The translations under genes and the position numbers were made by a program. The notes below the pieces were generated by a model. That model was not told the origin of the DNA, did not search any database, and saw nothing but the letters and a program-made list of their open reading frames with translations. A stretch of DNA of 64,000 nt from IMG/VR virus record IMGVR_UViG_3300026097_000017, positions 1 through 64,000 of that record; one strand, given 5' to 3'. Within the stretch, counting starts at the first letter, position 1. Every line of letters begins with the position of its first letter. Shown here piece by piece: positions 49,013 through 56,787 of this stretch. The stretch comes from a virus.

Positions 49013-50442
49013 TAAAAAAATCCTTCTAGACTCGCTTTTTCTTCAACTGCTTCAGGATGATATTTTGCTAGTGTATCACGTCCACCGTGATGCTCTAGAT
49101 ATTGATACCATTCTTTAGAATCCCACATTCCTGGACTCACACCGTTCCAGTATGGACGCCATAGTACATGGTGCTCATTCAAACGACGATCATCAACAAA
49201 CTGTCTTCGCAGTTTTTCATAATCATAAGAACCAAGCTGTAACATATCCTCGCGGAAATAAAACACCAAAGACATACGGAGGAAATCATCTTCACCTGAA
49301 TCAGGTGCTTCAATCGGAGTGTTCGCATGAATCACTCGCATATTATCAATCAGCAACAAATCCCCTGGACGAACATTGATTGCCGCACGAACTTCAGGAG
49401 CAACCAAATAACCACCTTTCCAACTCTTGCCTTCTTTAGTGACAACAGTCAGATTAGAGTATCCCTCATTCAAAGAACCTGCATCACGATGACTTGCCAT
49501 TCGTGCATTACGATCTTTAGTTGTAGTATTTACAGTAATTGTAGTCAGCGTAGTATCTTCGCCTATCAGGAATTTGTTGTCAATCGAGTCGGCACATTTT
49601 TTCTGCAACGCATAACGTTCAGGGAGCATCCGAGCAAACTCTTTATCAAGTTTCCTAGCAAATGGATAGCACTTTTCAAACTTCTCTAAGTTGTGTTCAG
49701 TGTAAGAAGTTGCTCGCCCATAAGGAATCCGAGGATATCTACCATAATACCCAGCGATACCTGACCAAATGGGAGTCGCATAAGAGGTTGCCGAGATCAT
49801 AGTCTTAGCAATTTTCAAAGCATACTTAGCTGCGTCATCTACTGACATTTCAGCGAGTCGTTTCATCGCCTCATCGAAAAAGCCTGTGTAGTTTTCAAAC
49901 TCGGCTTCTACCTTCGTACGCAACCAAACACCGCCACGTGTTTCATACTTTTCAGTTTTATGACGCTCTACAATTTCTTCTATCGGATCAGAGCCATCGA
50001 TATTTTGAGGTGAGCCATCAATGTAATAATCAAGAATATCTTGTTGAAAAGGTGTCACCCAATCACGATTACCTGACTGCTCTGATCTTGGTCCAGCGGC
50101 AAGTCCTCGGTTATTAGATTCAACTGCTGCATCAAACAATCCTTCATACGCACCTTTCTGTTCTTCTTCGGTGAATACGTTTTTACGGAACTTGAATGCA
50201 ATTTGCTGTTCACCTAGACAACCAATACATTGCCCATTACAATCTGTAGATTTGACTAAATCACAATCAGGTGGAAGATAAAAATCTGCATCATTGTCGA
50301 TTAGAATATCGTAATCATTCTCGTCTACATATTTACCGAGAAGATCTTCTTTGTTGTCAGCGAACAAGGCAATATAAACGTCTTGACCTTCGTCACCTTT
50401 ATACTTCTGCCAAGATCTGCCGCCAATGGTTACTGTTTCCAT
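49012..50442 (-). CDS. TET/JBP-like 2-oxoglutarate/Fe(II) DNA dioxygenase with clamp-tail
   Basis: 476 aa from ATG 50442, chosen because GGAG lies 9 nt upstream and just after promoter P12. Residues 310-400 hold the dioxygenase core: MASHRDAGSL (H318-x-D320 iron site), NLTVVTKEG, GGYLVAPEVRAAINVRPGDL, VIHANTPI (distal His372) and RMSLVFYFRED (2-oxoglutarate Arg389). This is the TET/JBP pattern, which oxidises 5-methylcytosine or thymine in DNA. A Cys-rich segment (CDLVKSTDCNGQCIGC) lies near residues 60-75. The end KASLEGFF resembles a clamp-binding tail. Confidence 0.85.
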   Translation of the reverse strand: METVTIGGRSWQKYKGDEGQDVYIALFADNKEDLLGKYVDENDYDILIDNDADFYLPPDCDLVKSTDCNGQCIGCLGEQQIAFKFRKNVFTEEEQKGAYEGLFDAAVESNNRGLAAGPRSEQSGNRDWVTPFQQDILDYYIDGSPQNIDGSDPIEEIVERHKTEKYETRGGVWLRTKVEAEFENYTGFFDEAMKRLAEMSVDDAAKYALKIAKTMISATSYATPIWSGIAGYYGRYPRIPYGRATSYTEHNLEKFEKCYPFARKLDKEFARMLPERYALQKKCADSIDNKFLIGEDTTLTTITVNTTTKDRNARMASHRDAGSLNEGYSNLTVVTKEGKSWKGGYLVAPEVRAAINVRPGDLLLIDNMRVIHANTPIEAPDSGEDDFLRMSLVFYFREDMLQLGSYDYEKLRRQFVDDRRLNEHHVLWRPYWNGVSPGMWDSKEWYQYLEHHGGRDTLAKYHPEAVEEKASLEGFF

Positions 50443-50465
50443 ATAAGTTCTCCATGTATGCAATC

Positions 50466-50494
50466 ATTATAACTTATTTACACAAACTTATCAA
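50466..50494 (-). promoter_or_regulatory. Sigma70-type early promoter P12 (dioxygenase)
   Basis: TTGATA (50489-50494), a 17-nt spacer and a perfect TATAAT (50466-50471), 24 nt upstream of the dioxygenase ATG. The -35 region lies in the last codons of the AT-hook membrane gene. It gives the DNA-modification pair and uvsX their own transcript. Confidence 0.8.
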
Positions 50495-51314
50495 GCAGTT
50501 TTTTCTTTTCTACTTTAGGTGGACGTCCACGCTTTTTAGGTTTGTGTTGTTCAATCAACTGTTGAGTTCTCACTTTTTTACGCTGTTCCTTCAGCGATAT
50601 ACTAGCAGCTATCACAAGCAGCACTGCTAATGGATCAAATACAAAAATAATAATCAGAATGACAAATCGTACTGCCTTCTCTAAAACTTGCTGATCAGGA
50701 TTGTCACCAAATATCAATTCTGCAATGAACGCAAGAGGACCGACTTCCGCTTTAAAAGCTGACACTTGAAGCTGAATCTGTGCCAACTCGTCTTGAAGCG
50801 AGATGATCTTATTGGACGCTTGATTGATGGATTCCTGGATTTTCTCACGTTCCTCAGTCTGACTTTCTCTTGCCTCAAGTCCCTTAGAAACTGCCCCAAG
50901 CTCGATATATCTTTGTAATGCATCATCAAGCTGTTCCAGAATGGCTTCATTCCGCTCGATTTCCCGATTCTCTCTCTGAATTCTGGTTTCAATCTGTGTC
51001 GCTTTGATGGTAGACTCATTTAAACCTGCTCCCTGATCAATATGTGCTTTCGATAAAAATCCAAAGATACCCATTGATGTGATAAACATCAACAGCACAA
51101 CTGCACCAGTGAGATAATATTTCAATGCTCTAGGTGCAACTTCCCAGTTTTGATGCAGCCATGCCGCAGTCAAAAGTTTACCTGCTTCCAACACGATACC
51201 CATGATCACAATCGCAGTAAAACTCGCAGCGAATATAGCTGTCAATCCAATGATTGAGTAATACGCAGCTACAGTAGCAATAGCAATCGCTGTAATTAAA
51301 GTTGCTATAACCAT
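50478..51314 (-). CDS. Membrane protein with AT-hook-like tail, 278 aa
   Basis: 278 aa. Three N-terminal TM spans (residues 1-25, 28-50, 65-88), a long coiled coil (95-185), one or two more spans (about 215-245), then a basic tail with KPKKRGRPPKVEKKK near residues 258-272. The RGRP core flanked by basic residues is an AT-hook, which binds AT-rich DNA in the minor groove. It may tether phage DNA to the membrane. It overlaps the 100-aa gene by 1 nt. Confidence 0.7.
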   Translation of the reverse strand: MVIATLITAIAIATVAAYYSIIGLTAIFAASFTAIVIMGIVLEAGKLLTAAWLHQNWEVAPRALKYYLTGAVVLLMFITSMGIFGFLSKAHIDQGAGLNESTIKATQIETRIQRENREIERNEAILEQLDDALQRYIELGAVSKGLEARESQTEEREKIQESINQASNKIISLQDELAQIQLQVSAFKAEVGPLAFIAELIFGDNPDQQVLEKAVRFVILIIIFVFDPLAVLLVIAASISLKEQRKKVRTQQLIEQHKPKKRGRPPKVEKKKLLDKFV

Positions 51315-51616
51315 TAACTTTCGCTTCTTGTGATTGCTAAGATATCCTCGATCTTCTCTTCAATAATTTGTTTACGTCCTGGCCAATAAATGTATTCTTT
51401 GTCAGATGTGTTTAGCAGATTGACTAACAAAGGCATTATCATTTGTTCAACCATTTGTAGTTTTTCGGCAGCAGATCTTTCTAAAGTATTGCGAACGCTG
51501 TCAACAACTTCTTCAATCTTGGTGTCAGTAGCAGCATTGTATTCTGCTTCACTAACTGCACTAAAACCAAAATCGTTATCATTTGACAAATATTCCTGTG
51601 GTATTTTAATAGCCAT
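51314..51616 (-). CDS. Conserved helical protein after gp43, 100 aa
   Basis: Start at 51616 (MAIKIPQEYLSNDNDFGFSA), which overlaps the gp43 stop as TAATG. Helical middle (EEVVDSVRNTLERSAAEKLQ) and an end KQIIEEKIEDILAITRSES. I recall small proteins like this next to the polymerase in marine T4-like phages. Function unknown. Confidence 0.7.
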   Translation of the reverse strand: MAIKIPQEYLSNDNDFGFSAVSEAEYNAATDTKIEEVVDSVRNTLERSAAEKLQMVEQMIMPLLVNLLNTSDKEYIYWPGRKQIIEEKIEDILAITRSES

Positions 51617-54090
51617 TAGAAAAAGCTCTCCAGTGTACTTTGTTTCTCTACATCCCAACCAATCTTAGAGGTGATCACCTTTAGTGGTTCTAGGAATGAC
51701 TTTTCGAATTGTGTATCATAATCAATATACTTATTTAAGTCAAGCTCTTCTGGCATGTTAGACAGAATAGAGATGACATTTTCACCGATACTATTTGGCG
51801 TTTTCAAATAACAGAATTTAATTTTCTCGCCTTCTTGGATCGGCTGATATTTTTTAGTCAATCCTTTTTTGTCAAGAAGATGATTAAACAGCAACGCACC
51901 TCTAACATGAATCGGTGTTCCTGATGAGTAGATATCTGAAGAATCAGCATACTTTGCTAATCCTTTAACTCCTCTCGGGAAAGCCACATCTTCAAACGGC
52001 ATCTTTTTAAACTTCTCACGGCTATCGGTAACAAACTGATGAAGTAATGATTCGTCGCCCTCCATAATAAGTTGCAGTGCTTCTTTAATCATTTCACGGC
52101 AAGCATATGGAGTTGAAGATTTTACAGCCTCAATACCCATCATCTTGAGTTTCGGTTCATTATACCTCACACCCTCAGAATCATGAACATTCAGAATGTA
52201 TCTTTTCTTAGCAGTCCAGATACCTTTATCAGCAATAACTTCTCGAGCCATCACCATCTTGTTCTGATAGGCTCCCATATAATTCGCAAGCTCTTCATAG
52301 GACTCAGTAATAAATTTCTCAAATCTTTCTTCACAAACAGTATTCAAAAAATCGACTGGACTTTTAGGATTGAACTTTTTGACCAACTCATCCATGCGGA
52401 CATAGATAGAATCAGTATCAATCGCAATCACATAATCTTCATCAGTGCCCAGCAACTTGTTCATGTACTGGTTTACTTTCTTTTCAATCCATCTGATTGA
52501 GAGTTGTCCTGAGATGGTGATTGCTTCTCCGAGTTTGACGTCGAAGAATCTGAAGTATTTGTTTCCGATTGCTCCATAGGCTGAGTTGAGGGAGATTTTT
52601 TTTGCCATCTGGATGTTATGGTATTTAGATATTGAGTTGCGTAGGCGAATCTTCTCCTTCTCATCAGCTGTACCTTTCTTGCTTTCCAGTTCCTTCTGCG
52701 CATTGATCATTTCCTTCTTATAGAAAACACGATCATTGTACATCTTCTGCATCAATTCAGGCAAGAACCCTTGGAAGTCCTTGCGGAAATAGTGACCATT
52801 TGCCGCCAAGCAGTATTCAGTTTCATTAGGATATTGTTCAGTCAAAAGTTTATTAACAGAGGTGTCAATATGTTTGCCTTCTACCAAAGTATCAGGCGAA
52901 ATATTATACTGCATCATTAAGTGAGGATACAGACTATTTAGGTCAAAGGAGACAACCCAGTCGTGCATTCCGACTTGCGGTTCTTTTACATAAGCACCTT
53001 CAATCTGACCATCTTTATCCCGATCCTCCATTTGAGGAACAACAACATTTTTAGAAAGTAGATGGTTATGAATGATTGTGTCCCACATCCGAACCTGTGT
53101 CATCACATCATTTAAATTCACCTTTGCGTCATACGCAAGAGCAAGCGCAAGTTCAATCAGCTTCAGCTTATCGTCTAGTTTCTGAACCAACTCAACGTCT
53201 TTGATGTTGTATTCAATAAACTTCTGATAGTCTTCTTTGTATAACTGGTGAAGAGAGTTGTATTCAGAATAATCAATCTTCTTTTCACCGAGCTCTACGA
53301 AAGCGATATTATCCAACCGATATGATTCTTGCTGAGTATAAGTAAACTTCTTATACATTTCAAGATAATCCAAACTAACGATGCCGCAAAGAACATACGC
53401 ATAGTTCTGCCTGTTCATCAGTCTCACGATGCGCTCTTCAACCTGCCCCCAAGGAGAAAGTTTTTTAGCCATGCGTTCATCAAACTTCTTTTCAATGCGA
53501 CGATACAGATAAGGAATATCAAAGAACTGAGTGTTCCAGCCTGTGATGATATCGACATCCATTTTCTGCCACATATCAAGGAATTTGAGTAACAGATCAT
53601 TCTCATTATTACAACGAATGTAACGGACATCTTCCCTATGCTGCTTGTATTCGCCTATACCGAGAACCCAATAAACTCCTTTAAAGTATATCGTGATTGC
53701 AGTGATCGGCTCAGCAACGTCCGCAGGATCAGGGAAACCAGACTCAGAGCCAACCTCAATATCAATATTGGCGACTCTAATTAAGTTTACATCGTAATCA
53801 ACTTTAGGATATTGTTCATTGATAAAACAATATTCATATTTGTTAGACCCATAGATTTCAAAGTTTTGTATATCACCATATTTGGCAATAAATTCTTTGG
53901 CATCTGAAATGGTGCCTTGTTTGACAGGTTCAACAGGAATACCTTTAACTGTTTTGAAGTTAGAAGGTTTGTTGGTCGGGATGTAGAGTGTTGGTGAGTA
54001 AGGAACACGTTCGTGGAACCGCTTTCCGTTGCGATAACCACGAACGTAGATTTTATCACCTCTACGAAGAAAGTTCGTATAAAATTCCAT
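51616..54090 (-). CDS. 43: DNA polymerase gp43 (family B)
   Basis: 824 aa, close to the T4 length. Exonuclease motifs: VANIDIEVGSESGFPDP (ExoI), WNTQFFDIPYL (ExoII). Polymerase motifs: DLNSLYPHLMMQYN (A), KKISLNSAYGAIGNKYFR (B) and IDTDSIYVRMD (C). The C-terminus QSTLESFF fits a sliding-clamp peptide (QxxLxxFF). It copies the genome at the fork with gp45. Driven by P9. Confidence 0.97.
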   Translation of the reverse strand: MEFYTNFLRRGDKIYVRGYRNGKRFHERVPYSPTLYIPTNKPSNFKTVKGIPVEPVKQGTISDAKEFIAKYGDIQNFEIYGSNKYEYCFINEQYPKVDYDVNLIRVANIDIEVGSESGFPDPADVAEPITAITIYFKGVYWVLGIGEYKQHREDVRYIRCNNENDLLLKFLDMWQKMDVDIITGWNTQFFDIPYLYRRIEKKFDERMAKKLSPWGQVEERIVRLMNRQNYAYVLCGIVSLDYLEMYKKFTYTQQESYRLDNIAFVELGEKKIDYSEYNSLHQLYKEDYQKFIEYNIKDVELVQKLDDKLKLIELALALAYDAKVNLNDVMTQVRMWDTIIHNHLLSKNVVVPQMEDRDKDGQIEGAYVKEPQVGMHDWVVSFDLNSLYPHLMMQYNISPDTLVEGKHIDTSVNKLLTEQYPNETEYCLAANGHYFRKDFQGFLPELMQKMYNDRVFYKKEMINAQKELESKKGTADEKEKIRLRNSISKYHNIQMAKKISLNSAYGAIGNKYFRFFDVKLGEAITISGQLSIRWIEKKVNQYMNKLLGTDEDYVIAIDTDSIYVRMDELVKKFNPKSPVDFLNTVCEERFEKFITESYEELANYMGAYQNKMVMAREVIADKGIWTAKKRYILNVHDSEGVRYNEPKLKMMGIEAVKSSTPYACREMIKEALQLIMEGDESLLHQFVTDSREKFKKMPFEDVAFPRGVKGLAKYADSSDIYSSGTPIHVRGALLFNHLLDKKGLTKKYQPIQEGEKIKFCYLKTPNSIGENVISILSNMPEELDLNKYIDYDTQFEKSFLEPLKVITSKIGWDVEKQSTLESFF

Positions 54091-54097
54091 GATGTAA

Positions 54098-54126
54098 ATT
54101 ATAACTCAGTTGAAGAATGAAAGCAA
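54098..54126 (-). promoter_or_regulatory. Sigma70-type promoter P9 (gp43)
   Basis: TTGCTT (54121-54126), a 17-nt spacer and a perfect TATAAT (54098-54103). The -10 box ends only 8 nt before the polymerase ATG at 54090, so a nearly leaderless transcript is predicted. Confidence 0.8.
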
Positions 54127-54131
54127 GGACT

Positions 54132-54566
54132 TTAACTATTTTCTTCCCTGTATGCATCCAAAGTCTTCTTGAATTTATTTGCGTGAGATCTTTCTGCTTT
54201 TGCTAGAGTCTCAAACCAATCAGCAATTTCATCATAACCTTCATCACGAGCAGTCTTAGCCATTCCTGGATACATGTCTGTATACTCATGAGTTTCACCT
54301 GCAATAGCAGACTCAAGAGCCTCTTCAACAGTTTTAGCTGGCAATCCAGTTTCAGGATCTCCTGCTCCACCGTCGATGAGATATTCCATATGTCCATGCG
54401 CATGACCAGTTTCGCCTTCCGCAGTATTACGGAAAACGTTCGCTACATCTGGTGCACCTTGTACGTCAGCTTCATTAGCAAAGTACAGGTAGCGACGGTT
54501 GGCTTTAGACTCACCTGCGAATGCATCTTTCAATGCTTGTTCAGTTTTAGTACCTTTCAAACTCAT
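54132..54566 (-). CDS. Rubrerythrin-like ferritin-fold protein
   Basis: 144 aa covering only the four-helix domain: AFAGESKANRRYLYFANEAD, FRNTAEGETGHAHGHMEYLI, SAIAGETHEYTDMYPGMAKT, TLAKAERSHANKFKKTLDAY. The repeated ExxH and E...Y pattern is that of rubrerythrin diiron ligands, but the rubredoxin domain is missing. Rubrerythrins detoxify peroxide using a diiron site. A phage copy could protect against oxidative stress, or supply or hold iron for NrdB or the dioxygenase. That link is speculation. Confidence 0.85.
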   Translation of the reverse strand: MSLKGTKTEQALKDAFAGESKANRRYLYFANEADVQGAPDVANVFRNTAEGETGHAHGHMEYLIDGGAGDPETGLPAKTVEEALESAIAGETHEYTDMYPGMAKTARDEGYDEIADWFETLAKAERSHANKFKKTLDAYREENS

Positions 54567-54591
54567 AATATTTCCTTATGTTAAAGTAGAA

Positions 54592-55056
54592 TTAAGCGTT
54601 AATCCCTTCACTATATTGCGTCTTTCCGTCTACGCGAGAGGCTGTGAGAATAGACTTTCGATTATCCCCATCAGCTTTATACGATACATGTACCCAACCA
54701 CTATCAGGGATACCAGGAGTATAAAACTCGAGAATGAGCTGATCAAAGTCAAGATTATCTCTAATCCACTCAGCAAGCTCCGCATTAGGAGTCCCTGGGA
54801 CTTCAATATCTGCCGCTTCACCCTTGCAATGCTGAGATCGAGAAGATCCCCCCACAGCATCATTAAGGTCGGGAGAGCGATAACCACTATTAATAACAGT
54901 TGGACCAAAATGGTCACGAACTTTTTGAACGACGTTTTCAAATAATGCAACAGCTGCATCCATGTGTTCTCCTTGTGGAGTATTATCAATACCTTTGCGC
55001 TCAGCAGTTTGAGACTTAGTAAATTCAGCGAGTGAAAAATTTTCAGAAAGTTTCAT
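54592..55056 (-). CDS. Peptidase M15-type peptidoglycan hydrolase
   Basis: 154 aa. NSGYRSPDLNDAVGGSSRSQ then HCKGEAADIEV (zinc His and Asp spaced by six) and GWVHVSYK (second His) form the M15 D-Ala-D-Ala peptidase core. No signal peptide is seen, consistent with holin-dependent release or virion association. A probable endolysin. It is just below a UUCG-loop hairpin. Confidence 0.85.
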   Translation of the reverse strand: MKLSENFSLAEFTKSQTAERKGIDNTPQGEHMDAAVALFENVVQKVRDHFGPTVINSGYRSPDLNDAVGGSSRSQHCKGEAADIEVPGTPNAELAEWIRDNLDFDQLILEFYTPGIPDSGWVHVSYKADGDNRKSILTASRVDGKTQYSEGINA

Positions 55057-55072
55057 ATCTTCTCCTGTAAAT

Positions 55073-55092
55073 GGGAGTCCCGAAGGACTCCC
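55073..55092 (-). terminator. UUCG-loop hairpin between hsp20 and the M15 peptidase
   Basis: A perfect 8-bp stem GGGAGTCC / GGACTCCC closes a UUCG loop on the coding strand, among the most stable RNA hairpins. It lacks a long T run, so it may be a partial terminator, an RNA-end protector or a processing site rather than an efficient stop. Confidence 0.6.
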
Positions 55093-55109
55093 TATTAGTT
55101 AACCAAAAA

Positions 55110-55541
55110 CTATTTGATTTCTACAGTTTTGGGTTTCTTAGCTTCTGGAATAATACGCTCCAAAGCAATCTTTAGCATGCCGTTGAGCATTTCCGCATTT
55201 TGAACCTCGACAGCATCGTTCAAATTGAACGTGCGAGTAAATGGACGGAAAGCCAGACCTTGATATAAAAATTCGTTTTTGTCATCCTGCGCAGCATTAC
55301 CTTTGACAGTTAGCTTATCGCCTGCTACATTGATTTCAATATCAGTCTTTCCGAAACCAGCAACAGCCATTTCAATGACATATGTGTTTTCATCAGTTTT
55401 CTTGATATTGTATGGTGGATAGTTGGGAATGTTTTTAGACATGTTGTCATGAAACTCATTGAGTTTGTTAAAAACATCGTCATAACCAATTAGAAACTTA
55501 TCAAGATCTTTATGCGTAAATGTTGGAAGTAATGTTGTCAT
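55110..55541 (-). CDS. Hsp20 small heat-shock protein
   Basis: 143 aa with an alpha-crystallin domain: YNIKKTDENTYVIEMAVAGF, IEINVAGDKLTVKGNAAQ, FLYQGLAFRPFTRTFNLND and AEMLNGMLKIALERIIPEAK. It is an ATP-independent holdase for unfolded proteins. Marine T4-like phages commonly encode one; it may help virion assembly. Preceded by AAAAGGAGAAG. Confidence 0.92.
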   Translation of the reverse strand: MTTLLPTFTHKDLDKFLIGYDDVFNKLNEFHDNMSKNIPNYPPYNIKKTDENTYVIEMAVAGFGKTDIEINVAGDKLTVKGNAAQDDKNEFLYQGLAFRPFTRTFNLNDAVEVQNAEMLNGMLKIALERIIPEAKKPKTVEIK

Positions 55542-55562
55542 ACTCTTCTCCTTTTCAGCGAG

Positions 55563-55597
55563 TTAACAATTAAGAGTCCCATTAGGCGACTCAATTT
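55563..55597 (-). terminator. Hairpin upstream of hsp20
   Basis: GAGTC-GCC-TAAT-GG-GACTC on the coding strand forms a stem with one bulged G just after the stop of the gene above. It lacks a T run. A CCTAAATAAA element overlaps its upstream side, so the segment could also be a late promoter region for hsp20. Confidence 0.35.
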
Positions 55598-55600
55598 TAT

Positions 55601-55831
55601 TTAGGCTGCTTTAGCCAATTCAACCTGTTGTTCAACTTTATCGTCATTAACAGGTGTTTTGTCTAACCATACAGGATGTTCCTCATCCATAATGGCTTGG
55701 ACTAGTTCGCTGTAAGACCAGTGCTTAAAATCACTATTATATGCCTTTAAATGTTCAGCGAGTCTAAATGCGGCTTGTAATTTGCGCGCATGAATTATGG
55801 AATCATAGATTCCACGAAAAAAGTTCAGCAT
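55601..55831 (-). CDS. Hypothetical protein, 76 aa
   Basis: Start at 55831 (MLNFFRGIYDSIIHARKLQA), with AGGAG 6 nt upstream; longer frames would read into regA. Mainly helical, ending DDKVEQQVELAKAA. It sits between regA and hsp20. Unknown function. Confidence 0.7.
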   Translation of the reverse strand: MLNFFRGIYDSIIHARKLQAAFRLAEHLKAYNSDFKHWSYSELVQAIMDEEHPVWLDKTPVNDDKVEQQVELAKAA

Positions 55832-55844
55832 TGTGTGCTCCTGT

Positions 55845-56249
55845 TTACTTTTTCTTGCCAATATTGTACTTGGCAACTAAATTCCACTCTTCACGTTCCT
55901 TGTAAGGAAGGATTTTAATTTGTGAGAGTGGGCTCGTTGGTGTAGCCGTTTTTGACGGATCCACCAAATCAATCAACTCCCATTCGGCGAGAAGATTGAT
56001 TACAGTATTCCGTCTGGCCATGTCATCTTCATTTGGCCAGTTAGTTGGTTTACCATCGAGAGCAAACAGTTCTTTAAAATGAACTATAAAATATCTGCCT
56101 TGCTTGTGTAGAATATGACAAGATTGAAATAATGTCTTATCTTTCTTTGAAGCAATGCCGATGCGAGTCAAAGTCTCTCGCACTTTCAAAAAGTCATCCT
56201 GTTCTTTTAATTTTATCTCAATCATTGAAGACATATCAAAGATTGTCAT
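55845..56249 (-). CDS. regA: RegA translational repressor
   Basis: 134 aa matching T4 RegA closely: MIEIKLKEQDDFLKVRETLT, RIGIASKKDKTLFQSCHILH, KQGRYFIVHFKELFALDGKP and a C-terminal WNLVAKYNIGK. RegA binds start regions of early mRNAs and represses their translation. The start at 56249 overlaps the gp62 stop and adds eight residues compared with T4; Met9 matches the T4 start. Confidence 0.95.
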   Translation of the reverse strand: MTIFDMSSMIEIKLKEQDDFLKVRETLTRIGIASKKDKTLFQSCHILHKQGRYFIVHFKELFALDGKPTNWPNEDDMARRNTVINLLAEWELIDLVDPSKTATPTSPLSQIKILPYKEREEWNLVAKYNIGKKK

Positions 56250-56620
56250 TTCATTCCACCTTTATCAAGTTTTGTTTTTATTAATTTTATTTGTTCTTTG
56301 GTGAGAACTTTCTCAGCGTCACATGCCTTAGTGTAAGAATAATTATAATATTCCATAAGCATTTCTACTGTGGCAGACTTACTTTTTTTATGCCATCCGA
56401 AACGTTTTCTTTTACGAACAGTATTTAGTAAAAACTCATATTGTAATTTATTGTCAATATGGTGGTAGAAATTCATCTCATTGCCATGATGCACAGTATC
56501 AATATGCATTGACATGGCACGATTAACAAGGAAGGAAGAATATTCTTTCTCCGCTTGCTTGTCAGTCATCAAATCCTTTTTACTTTCATTGATAGAATTT
56601 ACAAAATCAAATGGATTCAT
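56246..56620 (-). CDS. 62: Clamp loader small subunit gp62
   Basis: About 124 aa from ATG 56620 (MNPFDFVNSINESKKDLMTD), overlapping the upstream stop by 4 nt. The pattern and position between gp44 and regA match T4 gp62, which with gp44 loads the gp45 clamp onto primed DNA. It is shorter than T4 gp62 (187 aa), as in other marine T4-like phages. Confidence 0.85.
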   Translation of the reverse strand: MNPFDFVNSINESKKDLMTDKQAEKEYSSFLVNRAMSMHIDTVHHGNEMNFYHHIDNKLQYEFLLNTVRKRKRFGWHKKSKSATVEMLMEYYNYSYTKACDAEKVLTKEQIKLIKTKLDKGGMK

Positions 56621-56787
56621 AATCCCAATAATCCCCAACCGTGATTGGCTACAGCATTTAGGATAATAAAAATCCCAACAAAAAGCTCGAACACCACAAT
56701 AATAGTACGAACGATTGCAACTCTGTCAGCTTTACTGTCATCATCATATGCCTTAGATCCTAATGCTTTAGCCCAAATATTCCACAT
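56617..56787 (-). CDS. Small membrane protein between gp44 and gp62, 56 aa
   Basis: Start at 56787 (MWNIWAKALGSKAYDDDSKA), overlapping the gp44 stop as TAATG. One TM span (IVVFELFVGIFIILNAVANH) ends the protein. Insertion of a membrane protein inside the clamp-loader operon is unusual compared with T4 itself. Function unknown. Confidence 0.7.
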   Translation of the reverse strand: MWNIWAKALGSKAYDDDSKADRVAIVRTIIVVFELFVGIFIILNAVANHGWGLLGL

